Positions 1 to 8,204 of a stretch of DNA of 64,000 nucleotides are shown in pieces. Position 1 is the first letter of the stretch; each line of letters opens with the position of its first letter. The stretch lies in contig NZ_JBGGWE010000001.1 of the NCBI RefSeq assembly GCF_041321095.1, forward strand, positions 62,001 to 126,000. The letters run 5' to 3'. Under the pieces are notes generated by a model that had not been told where the DNA came from, made no database searches, and was given only the letters and a program-made list of their open reading frames with translations. Source of the stretch: Fibrella arboris (lineage in GTDB: Bacteria > Bacteroidota > Bacteroidia > Cytophagales > Spirosomataceae). The position numbers were made by a program, and so were the translations under genes.

Positions 1-622
1 TGGCCAATGCACGGGCTACGGCCTCGCCCCGTTCACCAAACGCCGCCCGATTCCCCACGGCCCCGCCCAACTGGACCACCAGCACGCGGGGTTTTACCTG
101 ATCGAGCCGTTCCAGATGCCGGCCAAGCGGATTGCGCCAACTCTGGACTTTCTGGCCGAAGGTGATAGGCTGGGCCTGCTGGGTACGTGTCCGGCCCATC
201 ATGGGTACGTTGCCGTACCGGATAGCCAGCTGATGCAGACTTGTCAGCAAGTCGTTGGTCCGGTCGGCCAGCACATCCACCACAGACCTGATAGCCAGCA
301 CCTGGGCCGTATCCAGCACGTCCTGCGATGTGGCCCCCATGTGCAGCTGGCCCCGGACCGATTCGGGCAATGCCTCACGCACCTGCGCTAGCAGCGGAAG
401 GGTTGGTACACCATTTTGCAGGGTTCCTGCCGCCAGCGATTCGGGCGTAATGGTCAGGCGGGACACCGCGTTGGCAATGGTGGATGCGGCGGTGGGCGGA
501 ATAATGCCCAGTTGCCCCTGCACCGTTGCCAACGCGCCCTCAAACGCCAGCATATGGCGGATGATCGCTTCCGGGCCGCAAAGCCGGTATATGTCAGGGT
601 CAGCCAGGTACGTTGAAAACAT
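1..622 (-). CDS. pcaB: 3-carboxy-cis,cis-muconate cycloisomerase (partial, N-terminal 207 aa)
   Basis: The reading frame starts with ATG at 622 and runs off the left edge of the window, so only the N-terminal part is visible. The translation begins MFSTYLADPDIYRLCGPEA and contains the fumarase/aspartase-superfamily stretch GATSQDVLDTAQ. The C-terminal GSSxMPxKxNP signature would lie outside the window. Family knowledge: PcaB converts 3-carboxy-cis,cis-muconate to 4-carboxymuconolactone in the protocatechuate branch of the beta-ketoadipate pathway. Adenylosuccinate lyase belongs to the same superfamily, but the genes just upstream (pcaG, pcaH and a pcaD-pcaC fusion) make PcaB much the better call. 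A 189-base gap with a long hairpin separates it from pcaG. Confidence 0.9.
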   Translation of the reverse strand, partial: MFSTYLADPDIYRLCGPEAIIRHMLAFEGALATVQGQLGIIPPTAASTIANAVSRLTITPESLAAGTLQNGVPTLPLLAQVREALPESVRGQLHMGATSQDVLDTAQVLAIRSVVDVLADRTNDLLTSLHQLAIRYGNVPMMGRTRTQQAQPITFGQKVQSWRNPLGRHLERLDQVKPRVLVVQLGGAVGNRAAFGERGEAVARALA

Positions 623-703
623 AGACGGATTGGGGATGTGGGATTGGGGATTTGTGGGTTGCTTACCGATTGATGGTTTAGCAGAAATGGCTTTCGGAGA
701 CTG

Positions 704-800
704 TTGCTTTGCGTTGATTGGCATCGCGTGCGGTCCCTTCGACCAGGCGCCCCCGACTAGCCGAAGGGCCTACAGCGCGAAGCCAATCAATGCAAAGCAA
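704..800. repeat. Intergenic inverted repeat between pcaG and pcaB
   Basis: The arms at 704-722 and 782-800 match at 18 of 19 positions. The interior keeps pairing imperfectly through a CCCTTCG/CGAAGGG stem. The right half contains, on the minus strand, the motif GCGCTGTAGGCCCTTC, which recurs in the hairpin at 30655-30719. It lies 11 bases downstream of the pcaG stop, so it could be a transcript-processing or attenuation hairpin. There is no U-run, so it is not a clear terminator. Confidence 0.8.
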
Positions 801-811
801 TTTCACCATCT

Positions 812-1411
812 TCACAAATCGAAAAATACGGTTTCCTGCTCACCCTGCAACCGAATATCGAGGTGGTAACCCGGCCCGGCTGCTGACTGAACGGCGGTGG
901 CGATCAAGGTAGTTCGTCGGTCGGGGGGAATGGTGGTCAATACAGGGTCGTGTTCGTTGGCGGCAGCTTCATCGGCAAAGTAGAGTCGGGTGTAGAGCGT
1001 CCGCAGCGACCCGCGCATGAACAGCGTGATGTTGATGTGCGGCGCATTGTCGGGTCGAGCGCGGCCCGGCTTGATCGTGTCGAATCGAAATACGGCACCG
1101 GGTTGGGTGCCCGTTCCTACGCGACCGAAGCCAATGAATTCGTGGCTACCGTGACTGGCCGCGCTGATCGGTTCGGTTCGGTAGTCGCCCGCCGAATCGG
1201 CCTGCCAGATCTCAACAATGGCGTCGGGCACGGGATTACCCTGTCCGTCGAGGACTCGACCGGTGATGAAAATCCGTTCGCCCGGCGTGTCAGGGCCAAT
1301 GAGCGTGTGGTTGGCGATGCTGTCATAGGCATAGCCGTACTGAACGGAGGTCAGGCTATAAGCAAAGAAAGGGCCAACCGTTTGCGAGGGTGTTTGACGT
1401 AGACGTTCCAT
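812..1411 (-). CDS. pcaG: Protocatechuate 3,4-dioxygenase, alpha subunit
   Basis: 199 aa, the usual length for PcaG, beginning MERLRQTPSQTVGPFFAYSL. It carries the intradiol-dioxygenase fold motifs GRVLDGQGNPVPDAIVEIWQ and DTIKPGR. As is typical of the alpha subunit, the iron ligands are not kept: the position equivalent to the catalytic Tyr reads KPGRARP and only a single His follows (APHIN). With PcaH it forms the iron(III) enzyme that opens protocatechuate between C3 and C4 to 3-carboxy-cis,cis-muconate. Only 3 bases separate it from the pcaH stop codon, so the two are certainly co-transcribed and probably translationally coupled. Confidence 0.95.
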   Translation of the reverse strand: MERLRQTPSQTVGPFFAYSLTSVQYGYAYDSIANHTLIGPDTPGERIFITGRVLDGQGNPVPDAIVEIWQADSAGDYRTEPISAASHGSHEFIGFGRVGTGTQPGAVFRFDTIKPGRARPDNAPHINITLFMRGSLRTLYTRLYFADEAAANEHDPVLTTIPPDRRTTLIATAVQSAAGPGYHLDIRLQGEQETVFFDL

Positions 1412-1414
1412 TAC

Positions 1415-2113
1415 TTACACGGGCCGGGATGTCGTTACATTTTGGTGGGGGCCATTCAGCACAATATCAAACTCGTAGGCGAGCGCAAACTCCGGCTCGG
1501 TCCAGTCCATGCTGAACCGGGCAATCAGCAGCTCGCGGGCGTGAACGGGCGTCGACTGAAAGATCGGGTCATACGCAAACAGCGGATCGCCGGGGAAATA
1601 CATCTGCGTCACCAGCCGCTGATCGAACTGGTGGCCCATCACCGAAAAATGAATGTGATTGGGTCGCCAGGCATTGTAGTGATTTCCCCAGGGATAGGCC
1701 CCCGGCTTAATGGTATAAAATGAATAACGCCCTTCGCTATCGGTCAGCACGCGGCCACTGCCCAGAAAATTCGGGTCGAGCGGGGCATCGTGGATCTCGG
1801 CTTTGTGAATGTACCGCCCCGCCGAATTGGCCTGCCAGATTTCGACCAGCACATTGGGCAACGGCCGACCGGTATCGTCCATCACGCGCCCCGCCACCTT
1901 GATACGCTCACCGATGGGTTCACCATTGACGCGGGCATTTCTGGTCAGGTCGTTATCGAATTTACCCAGTACGGATTCGCCAAAAACAGGCAGGCGAAGG
2001 TCCTGCAGGTGTTCCCGAACGATCATCAGCGGCTTTGTCGGGCTACGAAAAATCGTCGATTTGTAGTCGGGCGATAGGTGCGGTGGATGTACGTCCACCT
2101 TGATAGGTTCCAT
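1415..2113 (-). CDS. pcaH: Protocatechuate 3,4-dioxygenase, beta subunit
   Basis: 232 aa. The four ferric-iron ligands can be assigned by spacing against the Pseudomonas enzyme (Tyr408, Tyr447, His460, His462): here Tyr101 (in SAGRYIHKAE), Tyr140 (in KPGAYPW), His153 and His155 (in RPNHIHFSV), with the same 39-, 13- and 2-residue intervals. It is the catalytic subunit of intradiol ring cleavage of protocatechuate and pairs with PcaG encoded 3 bases downstream. Start is ATG at 2113. Upstream lies a 105-base gap filled largely by a hairpin that also includes the end of the preceding gene. Confidence 0.96.
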   Translation of the reverse strand: MEPIKVDVHPPHLSPDYKSTIFRSPTKPLMIVREHLQDLRLPVFGESVLGKFDNDLTRNARVNGEPIGERIKVAGRVMDDTGRPLPNVLVEIWQANSAGRYIHKAEIHDAPLDPNFLGSGRVLTDSEGRYSFYTIKPGAYPWGNHYNAWRPNHIHFSVMGHQFDQRLVTQMYFPGDPLFAYDPIFQSTPVHARELLIARFSMDWTEPEFALAYEFDIVLNGPHQNVTTSRPV

Positions 2114-2161
2114 AAGAGGGAATTGGATTGAGATTTGGGGAATTTACCTTCTCGCAGTACC

Positions 2162-2248
2162 CCCCAACCGGACCGTGCTGAAGGGGGCTACTGCGCTGCA
2201 ACATACCATCGCGGCGCTTTAGCCTCCTTCAGCACGGTCCGGTTGGGG
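2162..2248. repeat. Long inverted repeat overlapping the 3' end of pcaD-pcaC
   Basis: The arms at 2162-2190 and 2220-2248 pair at 28 of 29 positions around a 29-base loop. The right arm lies inside the coding sequence and includes most of the stop codon (2219-2221), so the hairpin encodes the last residues PQPDRAEGG of the fusion protein. The left arm is an inverted copy of those codons and could encode the same peptide on the plus strand. It may act as a terminator or attenuator between pcaDC and pcaHG. Confidence 0.9.
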
Positions 2249-3400
2249 CGTGGTTGCCAAAACGGCTTTGGCAATTTTCAGGGCTCCATTGGTGACGGGC
2301 ACACCCGCGTAGATGGCTGTGTGGAGCAGGGTTTCCTTTACATCGTCGGGGCTGGCGCCGGTGTTTCGGGTGGCTCGAAGGTGCATGGCCAGCTCGTCAT
2401 CATGGCCTAACGTGGCCAGCAAGGCAATGGTGATCAGGCTGCGTTCGCGGCGGGTCAGGCCGGGGCGCGACCAGATGCTACCCCAGGCAGTCTCGGTGAT
2501 ATACTGCTGAAAATCGGCATCGAAGTCGGTTTTAGCGGCCTCGGCCCGATCAACGTGCGCGTTGCCCAGTACGGCCCGACGGGTCTTCATACCCCGATCG
2601 AATAAGGACAAGCCAGCGGTTTCGGCCGCAAAGTCAAGAATCAGTTTCGCCACCATGTCGGGCATCTGCGCGCAGGGAATATGTCCGGCCCCGCCGATCA
2701 GTTCGTAGCGGGCATTAGGCATTGCGCTGGCCATTGCCTGAACCAGTTGGGGCGGCGTGGCCAGGTCATCAGTCCCGCCAATGCACAGCGTAGGTACGTT
2801 GATAGACGAAATCTGGTTCGTCAGGTCAGCATCCCGAATGGCTTCGCAGGCCCGGACGTACCCAGCGGGCGCTGTCTGCTCCAGCATCCGTTGGCAGGCC
2901 GCCACCAGCGTTGGGTTAGCCTGCCGAAATGGGGCCGAAAACCAGCGCTGTACCACCGCCTCTGCGATAGCCGACAGCCCCTGCTGTTGCACCGTCTGGA
3001 TACGATCGTTCCAGCTATCGGCCGTGCCTATTTTAGGACCCGTGTTGCTCAGTACCAGTTTCCCGACCCGGTCGGGATGCAACAAGGCCAGTTGCTGGCC
3101 AATCAGTCCGCCAATCGACAGGCCAACGAACACACACGTCTTTATCTGGCAGGCATCGAGCAACGCTACCACATCGGCAACGTACCCAGCGATCGAACAC
3201 GTGTGGTCAGGTACGTCCGACAGGCCATGACCGGGCAAGTCGAAACGCAAAATAGAGCCGTGCGGCTTTAGCTGGTCAACCACCTTATCCCAGATGCGCA
3301 GGTCGGTACCCAGCGAATTGGCGAACACGAAGGTGCGCTCCGGGTCCGTTCTCAGGTGCTGGTAATGCAGTGTATGGCCATTGACAGTGATAAAATCCAT
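2219..3400 (-). CDS. pcaL: Fused 3-oxoadipate enol-lactonase / 4-carboxymuconolactone decarboxylase
   Basis: 393 aa with two domains. Residues 1-260 are an alpha/beta-hydrolase of PcaD type, with nucleophile Ser95 in GLSIGG, the acid in GGTDD, and the catalytic His in GGAGHIP. Residues about 265-380 are a carboxymuconolactone decarboxylase domain (RGMKTRRAVLGNAHV, then RSLITIALLATLG and the ELAMHLRATRNTG helix). The fusion does both steps from 4-carboxymuconolactone to 3-oxoadipate; the same fusion is known as PcaL in actinobacteria. Start ATG at 3400 lies 7 bases after the pobA stop. The last nine residues, PQPDRAEGG, follow the normal end of the domain and are encoded by one arm of an inverted repeat, so they look like a late extension. 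Confidence 0.95.
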   Translation of the reverse strand: MDFITVNGHTLHYQHLRTDPERTFVFANSLGTDLRIWDKVVDQLKPHGSILRFDLPGHGLSDVPDHTCSIAGYVADVVALLDACQIKTCVFVGLSIGGLIGQQLALLHPDRVGKLVLSNTGPKIGTADSWNDRIQTVQQQGLSAIAEAVVQRWFSAPFRQANPTLVAACQRMLEQTAPAGYVRACEAIRDADLTNQISSINVPTLCIGGTDDLATPPQLVQAMASAMPNARYELIGGAGHIPCAQMPDMVAKLILDFAAETAGLSLFDRGMKTRRAVLGNAHVDRAEAAKTDFDADFQQYITETAWGSIWSRPGLTRRERSLITIALLATLGHDDELAMHLRATRNTGASPDDVKETLLHTAIYAGVPVTNGALKIAKAVLATTPQPDRAEGG

Positions 3401-3407
3401 GCGTCGT

Positions 3408-4583
3408 CTAGATGTCTTTCAGGCCCACATAATTCTCGGCAATCGTGGTAGCCATGGCGGTTGAACGGACTATGTAATCAAATTTGGCCTGCTGAATCTG
3501 ATTCTCGAACGAACCGTGTTCGGCCTGTTTATGAAACAGGTACGTCATGGTATTCGAGAAATCCTGCACCCGCCAGATCCGGCGCAGGCAATCGCTGGTG
3601 TAGGTAGCCAGCCGGCCGGCCTGCCCCGTTCCGTAATAGGCAGCCAGCCCACTGGCCAGAATTTTCACATCGGCAACGGCCAGGTTCAGTCCTTTTCCGC
3701 CCGTAGGCGGCACAATATGGGCAGCATCGCCCGCCAGAAACAGCCGTTCATACTGCATGGTATCGATCATGAAGCTACGCATGGGCGTGATGCCTTTCTC
3801 GAAAATCTCGCCCCGATTCAGCCTGAACCCGTCCTTATCGCCCAGCCTGATATCCAGCTCCTCCCAGATTTGCTCGTCGGTCCAGTTGTCGATATGGTCG
3901 TCGTTGGCAACCTGCAGATACAGGCGGCTGACCGTTTCAGAACGCAGGCTGTGCAGGGCAAAACCGCGTTCGTGGTACGCATAGATCAACTCGTCGGACG
4001 ACGGTTTGGCGTGGGCCAGAATGCCGAGCCAGCTAAACGGGTAGTCGATTCGGAACTCGTTGTAGGTGCCCAGGGGCAGGTGTTTCCGGCCAATACCGTG
4101 GTACCCGTCGCAGGCCGCCACGAAGTCGCAGGTCAGGGCGTACGCCTGCCCATCCTGCTCAAAATGAATCACGGGTGAGTCGGTTTCCAGTCCGTCGATA
4201 TGCGTGGCCGACGCCTCAAAATGGAGGGGAGTACCCTGCTCCAGATTGGCGTTGATCAGGTCTTTCACCACCTCCTGCTGCCCGTAGATGGTGATGCACC
4301 GCCCGCCGGTCAACTCGGCAAACGGCACCCGGTTGCGCACCCCGTTGAAGCTCAGATAGACGCCATGATGCGACAGACCCTCCTGCTGGAGCCGATCAGC
4401 CACGCCCAGTTCCGTGAACAGATCAACGGTGTTCTGTTCCAGCAAGCCCGCCCGCACCCGCGACTCGACGTAGGTCCGACTCCGATTTTCAAGAACGACC
4501 GACTCGATTCCCTGCCGGGCGAGCAACAGGGCCAGCGTGAGTCCGGCAGGGCCAGCGCCGATGATACCAACCTGTGTTTTCAT
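3408..4583 (-). CDS. pobA: 4-hydroxybenzoate 3-monooxygenase
   Basis: 391 aa, the family length. The FAD site GAGPAG is at 9-14, the DG motif (ACDGYHGIG) near 160, and the GD motif LAGDAAHIVPPTGG at 284-296. The substrate-binding residues of the Pseudomonas enzyme are found at the same numbers: Tyr201, Ser212, Arg214 and Tyr222. It hydroxylates 4-hydroxybenzoate to protocatechuate with NAD(P)H and O2 and so feeds PcaGH. Its ATG overlaps the TGA of the upstream amidohydrolase (ATGA), pointing to translational coupling. Confidence 0.97.
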   Translation of the reverse strand: MKTQVGIIGAGPAGLTLALLLARQGIESVVLENRSRTYVESRVRAGLLEQNTVDLFTELGVADRLQQEGLSHHGVYLSFNGVRNRVPFAELTGGRCITIYGQQEVVKDLINANLEQGTPLHFEASATHIDGLETDSPVIHFEQDGQAYALTCDFVAACDGYHGIGRKHLPLGTYNEFRIDYPFSWLGILAHAKPSSDELIYAYHERGFALHSLRSETVSRLYLQVANDDHIDNWTDEQIWEELDIRLGDKDGFRLNRGEIFEKGITPMRSFMIDTMQYERLFLAGDAAHIVPPTGGKGLNLAVADVKILASGLAAYYGTGQAGRLATYTSDCLRRIWRVQDFSNTMTYLFHKQAEHGSFENQIQQAKFDYIVRSTAMATTIAENYVGLKDI

Positions 4584-5449
4584 ACCGTCAAGCCCAGTAG
4601 TTTGATTGCGTTCTCTTTCAAAATCAGCGGCTTAACCTCCTCTCTGAACCCGGCACTGGCAAAATCAGTCAACCAGCGTTCGGGCGTGATCAGCGGAAAA
4701 TCGGTGCCGAACAAGACCTTGTGCTTGAGCTGCGTGTTGGCGTATTGTATCAGCTGCGGTGGAAAATACTTCGGCGACCACCCGCTCAAATCGATGTACA
4801 CGTTGGGCTTGTGCATAGCCACCGACAGGGCTTCGTCCTGCCACGGCCAGGATGGGTGCGCAATGATGATGGGCGAATCGGGGAAGGCAATGGCCACGTC
4901 GTCGAGGTGAATCGGGTTGGAATAGTCGAGCCGTAACCCGCCGCCGCCGCGCACGCCCGACCCAAACCCCGAATGCCCCGAGTGGAACAGCATAGGCAGT
5001 TTATAGTCGGCAATGGCCTCATAGACGTGCCACGCCATTCGGTCGTTTGGGTAGAATCCCTGTACTGTTGGGTGGAATTTGAACCCTTTCACCCCAAACT
5101 CCTCGATCAGCCGACGGACTTCTCTGGCTCCGTAGCGCCCCTTATGCGGATCGACGCTGCCGAAAGCGATCATCACGTCGGCATTGTTGGCAGCTCCTTC
5201 GGCCACTTCTTCGTTGGGAATCCGCCGCCGACCAGTCTCATATTCCGAGTCGATGGTGAACATCACGAACGCCATATTCCGCTCGCGGTAATAATCGGCC
5301 GTTTCCTGAATCGTGGGCCGCTTGTCGGATTTAAAGTAGCTGGCAAACGCCACGTCGAACTCCGGGCGATAGTCGTCGTGGGGCTGGCAGCACGACACTT
5401 CGGCGTGGGTATGCACGTCGATGGCAACAATTTTTTGCAGGTCGATCAT
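4580..5449 (-). CDS. Amidohydrolase-2 family metal-dependent hydrolase or decarboxylase
   Basis: 289 aa counted from ATG at 5449 (MIDLQKIVAIDVHTHAEV). An upstream in-frame start at 5518 would add 23 residues overlapping madM and is unlikely. The TIM-barrel metal motifs are visible: DVHTH near the N-terminus, FHSGHSG, IIAHPSWPW and FGTDFP. Family knowledge: amidohydrolase-2 proteins include hydrolases of lactones and amides and non-oxidative decarboxylases of aromatic acids, so a decarboxylase producing or consuming 4-hydroxybenzoate-type acids is possible here. The exact substrate cannot be read from sequence. It lies between madM (11 bases upstream) and pobA (overlapping), so it belongs to the same transcript. 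Confidence 0.75.
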   Translation of the reverse strand: MIDLQKIVAIDVHTHAEVSCCQPHDDYRPEFDVAFASYFKSDKRPTIQETADYYRERNMAFVMFTIDSEYETGRRRIPNEEVAEGAANNADVMIAFGSVDPHKGRYGAREVRRLIEEFGVKGFKFHPTVQGFYPNDRMAWHVYEAIADYKLPMLFHSGHSGFGSGVRGGGGLRLDYSNPIHLDDVAIAFPDSPIIIAHPSWPWQDEALSVAMHKPNVYIDLSGWSPKYFPPQLIQYANTQLKHKVLFGTDFPLITPERWLTDFASAGFREEVKPLILKENAIKLLGLTV

Positions 5450-5460
5450 CGTATGTTTCG

Positions 5461-6225
5461 TTAGTGGCCAATAAGCGCCGTCACCGCCAGGTACAGGACC
5501 GATGGACACAGCAGGCAACCCAGGCCGGTGTAGAAGGTAGCAGTCATGGCCCCATACGGAACCAGTTTGGGGTCGGTAGCGGCCAGGCCAGCCGCTACGC
5601 CACTCGTTGTGCCCATCAGACCCCCAAAAAGCATGGCCGTGACGGGATTGTTCAACCCGATTCGGTGGGCAATCAGGGGCGTGCCGATGGTCACCAGGAT
5701 CGACTTCACCAGCCCCGCCGCAATGCTGTTGGCTATCACGTCAGACGAAGCCCCAACGGCGGCACCTGTCACTGGCCCCACAATGAACGTACAGGCTCCC
5801 GCGCCAATAGTCGTGATGCTTTTGGCATCGGTATAGCCCATCAGCCAGGCAATGATGGCCCCGCTGGTGAAGGTAAACACGACACCGATCAGTAAGGACA
5901 GGACACCGGCCAGCCCTGTTCGGCGAATTACGCCAAAGCTGACGCCCAGGGCTGTGGACACAATGGCAAAATCGCGAAACATGGACCCGCCCAGCAGGTC
6001 GAAACCACTCAGTTGCTTTACATCGGCAATGCCTTTGCTGCCGCCAGTGAACCACCCGCCGATGTAGGCCAGTACCAACCCCATAAAGATGGCGATGGCC
6101 GAACCCGGGATTTTGTTGTTAGTCACCGTTTTCGACAGGCCGTCGGCGGTAAACATCAGCAGGCCCGTGACCAGAAACGCTACGACAAGGCCATTTTTGA
6201 CCAGCAACGTGGTTATATAGTCCAT
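5461..6225 (-). CDS. madM: Malonate transporter, MadM subunit
   Basis: 254 aa, very hydrophobic, with many predicted membrane segments and characteristic glycine-rich stretches (NNKIPGSAIAIFMGLVLAYI, GAGACTFIVGPVTGAAVGAS, NPVTAMLFGGLMGTTSGVAA) that match the MadM family. With MadL it forms a sodium-dependent malonate carrier in the inner membrane. It overlaps the end of madL by 13 bases. A malonyl-CoA synthetase lies just upstream, which supports malonate, or a related small dicarboxylate, as the cargo. Confidence 0.9.
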   Translation of the reverse strand: MDYITTLLVKNGLVVAFLVTGLLMFTADGLSKTVTNNKIPGSAIAIFMGLVLAYIGGWFTGGSKGIADVKQLSGFDLLGGSMFRDFAIVSTALGVSFGVIRRTGLAGVLSLLIGVVFTFTSGAIIAWLMGYTDAKSITTIGAGACTFIVGPVTGAAVGASSDVIANSIAAGLVKSILVTIGTPLIAHRIGLNNPVTAMLFGGLMGTTSGVAAGLAATDPKLVPYGAMTATFYTGLGCLLCPSVLYLAVTALIGH

Positions 6226-6596
6226 TCCTCAGGTGTTTCGGCAGGTTGTTTCGCAGGTTTCAGCAGAGGGATAAACAGCAGGCTAAGCACCACCGGAATA
6301 CTACCCGCCAGCACCGCCACGCCACCGCTCGACAGCGCCACGCGCACATTCTGGGTGGCCGACATGGCCACGATGACCGGTATGTAGAGCTTGCTCCAGA
6401 ACAGAATGCCCTGTTCCATATCCTGGTGGAAATGATTCCGTTTTTCGAGCCAGTGCTGGGCGAAAATGAGCAGCAGCATGGCAAAACCTACCCCGCCAAT
6501 ATTGGCGTTCACGTTGAGCAGTTGCCCCAGGCTTTCGCCGATAAGCTGACCAACTATATAACAGCCCGCTAACAGGGCGACACCTCGAATAAGCAT
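6213..6596 (-). CDS. madL: Malonate transporter, MadL subunit
   Basis: 127 aa with about four hydrophobic helices (MLIRGVALLAGCYIVGQLIG, GGVGFAMLLLIFAQHWL, LYIPVIVAMSATQNV, AVLAGSIPVVLSLLFIPLL). This matches the small MadL subunit of the malonate:Na+ symporter. Its 3' end overlaps madM by 13 bases, as in known madLM pairs. It sits 108 bases downstream of the malonyl-CoA synthetase gene; that gap contains no evident gene. Confidence 0.88.
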   Translation of the reverse strand: MLIRGVALLAGCYIVGQLIGESLGQLLNVNANIGGVGFAMLLLIFAQHWLEKRNHFHQDMEQGILFWSKLYIPVIVAMSATQNVRVALSSGGVAVLAGSIPVVLSLLFIPLLKPAKQPAETPEEWTI

Positions 6597-6704
6597 AAAA
6601 GGGATTTTGGGTTGGGGATTTATGCAACGTGAACGGCGGGCAAGGTTTGGGCGAGACGGCTTCGGGGCTCACCTAAACCTCATCCATAATTCACTAAATC
6701 CATA

Positions 6705-8183
6705 TCAGTTGAACAGTTTTTTCAGGTCGTTCTTGACTACTTTTCCCATTGCATTCCGGGGTAATTCATCCAGAATTTTATACCGGCGAGGCATTTTATA
6801 GGCGGGTAACTGACTGCGCAGCCAGGTGGTCAGCGCGTCGGTGTCGAACGATTGGCCGCTGACCACCAGCCCCGCGGCTACCAGTTCGCCCCATTCGTCG
6901 TTGTCGAGGCCCACCACACTGCAATCGGCAATGCCGGGGTACGTTCGCAGCACCTCTTCAATCTCCAGCGCCGACAGTTTGTACCCGCCCGACTTGATGA
7001 TGTCGATGGAGCTGCGGCCCAGGATACGGTAATAACCCTGTTCCAGGATCGCCACGTCGCCGGTCTTGAACCAGCCGTCGGGCGTGAATGCCGATGCCGT
7101 AGCGTCTTTCTTCTGCCAGTATTCGCTGAATACCGTGGCCCCTTTCACCAGAATCTCCCCTGCTTCGCCGGGCGCGGCATCGGCATACTGTTCGTCGGCC
7201 AGCCGGACAGTTACCCCCGGCAGGGGTTGCCCGATATGGCCTGCCCGGCGTTCGCCCCGGTACGGATTGCTGATGGCCATGCCCAGTTCGGTCATGCCGT
7301 AGCGTTCCAGCAACCGGTGGCCGCTGATGGTTTCCCACCGTTCCATGACCGAAACCGGCAGCGCGGCCGAGCCAGACACCATCAGCCGGAAGGTAGACAG
7401 GGCCTGTAACAGCGTTTCTTTCGACTCATCGGGCAGGGTATCTACGTGAGCAATGAGCTTGAAATAAATGGTGGGAACGGCCATGAAGACACCCGTACCG
7501 GGTTGTTTAGCCCGTTCCCGGCACCAGTTCAGCACACCCTCTGCCGAAAAACTCGGCATAAACGTCACCGTGCCACCCGCCCGCAGGGTGCAGGTTACCA
7601 CGTTAATGATGCCGTGCACGTGGTGCAGCGGCAACACGCACAGCTGGTGATCGGTCGGCGAGTAGGCCCAGGCCTCCAGCAGCGTGTTCACCTGCGCGTT
7701 GATGGTAGCGTGGGTGCTCACAACGCCTTTGGGCAGGTTGGTGGTGCCGCTGGTGTACAGAATCATGGCCCGGCGGCTGGGGTCTACGCTGGGTAGATCG
7801 CCACCCGGGATTGGCGCTGGCTGTCCCAGCCGGATAAAGCGCAGGCCCTGCCGGGCAGCATAGGGGGCAAGCACAGCCTCAAAGTCGGGCGAGACAACGA
7901 TAATGCTGGCCTGGGTATCGTCGATCACGTATTGCAGCGACGGTAGCGGGTAGGTAATGCACAGTGGCACCGCCACGCCCCCCGCCAGCCAGATCCCCTG
8001 CTGCACCCGCACATAGTCGAAGCCCGGAACAACCATAAAGGCCACCCGGGTTTCGGCCAGATCGGCTTGCCCGGCCAGCAGCACCTGGGCAAACTGCCGC
8101 GACGCCGTTTCCATTTCTCCATGACTAAATACCTGTCCATCAGCCAGGATGGCTGTCTTTTCGGGCTGTTGCGTGTAACTCAT
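6705..8183 (-). CDS. matB: Malonyl-CoA synthetase (MatB/ACSF3-type acyl-CoA ligase)
   Basis: 492 aa from ATG at 8183 (MSYTQQPEKTAIL); a TTG seven codons upstream is also in frame, but ATG is preferred. It belongs to the ANL superfamily, with the ATP-binding motif ILYTSGTTNLPKGV at about 141-154, LERYGMTE (A5) and the C-terminal GRSSIDIIKSGGYKLSALEIE hinge. The stretch LPLHHVHGIINVV at about 184-196, followed by VFMAVPTIYFKL, closely resembles MatB and mammalian ACSF3, which activate malonate or methylmalonate. Its place next to madLM supports uptake and activation of malonate. A broader short-chain dicarboxylate specificity cannot be excluded. Confidence 0.82.
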   Translation of the reverse strand: MSYTQQPEKTAILADGQVFSHGEMETASRQFAQVLLAGQADLAETRVAFMVVPGFDYVRVQQGIWLAGGVAVPLCITYPLPSLQYVIDDTQASIIVVSPDFEAVLAPYAARQGLRFIRLGQPAPIPGGDLPSVDPSRRAMILYTSGTTNLPKGVVSTHATINAQVNTLLEAWAYSPTDHQLCVLPLHHVHGIINVVTCTLRAGGTVTFMPSFSAEGVLNWCRERAKQPGTGVFMAVPTIYFKLIAHVDTLPDESKETLLQALSTFRLMVSGSAALPVSVMERWETISGHRLLERYGMTELGMAISNPYRGERRAGHIGQPLPGVTVRLADEQYADAAPGEAGEILVKGATVFSEYWQKKDATASAFTPDGWFKTGDVAILEQGYYRILGRSSIDIIKSGGYKLSALEIEEVLRTYPGIADCSVVGLDNDEWGELVAAGLVVSGQSFDTDALTTWLRSQLPAYKMPRRYKILDELPRNAMGKVVKNDLKKLFN

Positions 8184-8204
8184 CGGTGGCTTCTGTTGGT
8201 CCAA

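Noticed and set aside
2135..2410. Plus-strand frame sharing PQPDRAEGG with the PcaD-PcaC C-terminus
   Set aside because: The shared peptide comes from the inverted repeat; the rest is antisense to the fusion gene.
5450..5518. Longer N-terminus for the amidohydrolase
   Set aside because: It would overlap madM and place 23 unrelated residues before the conserved start MIDLQKIVAIDVHTH.
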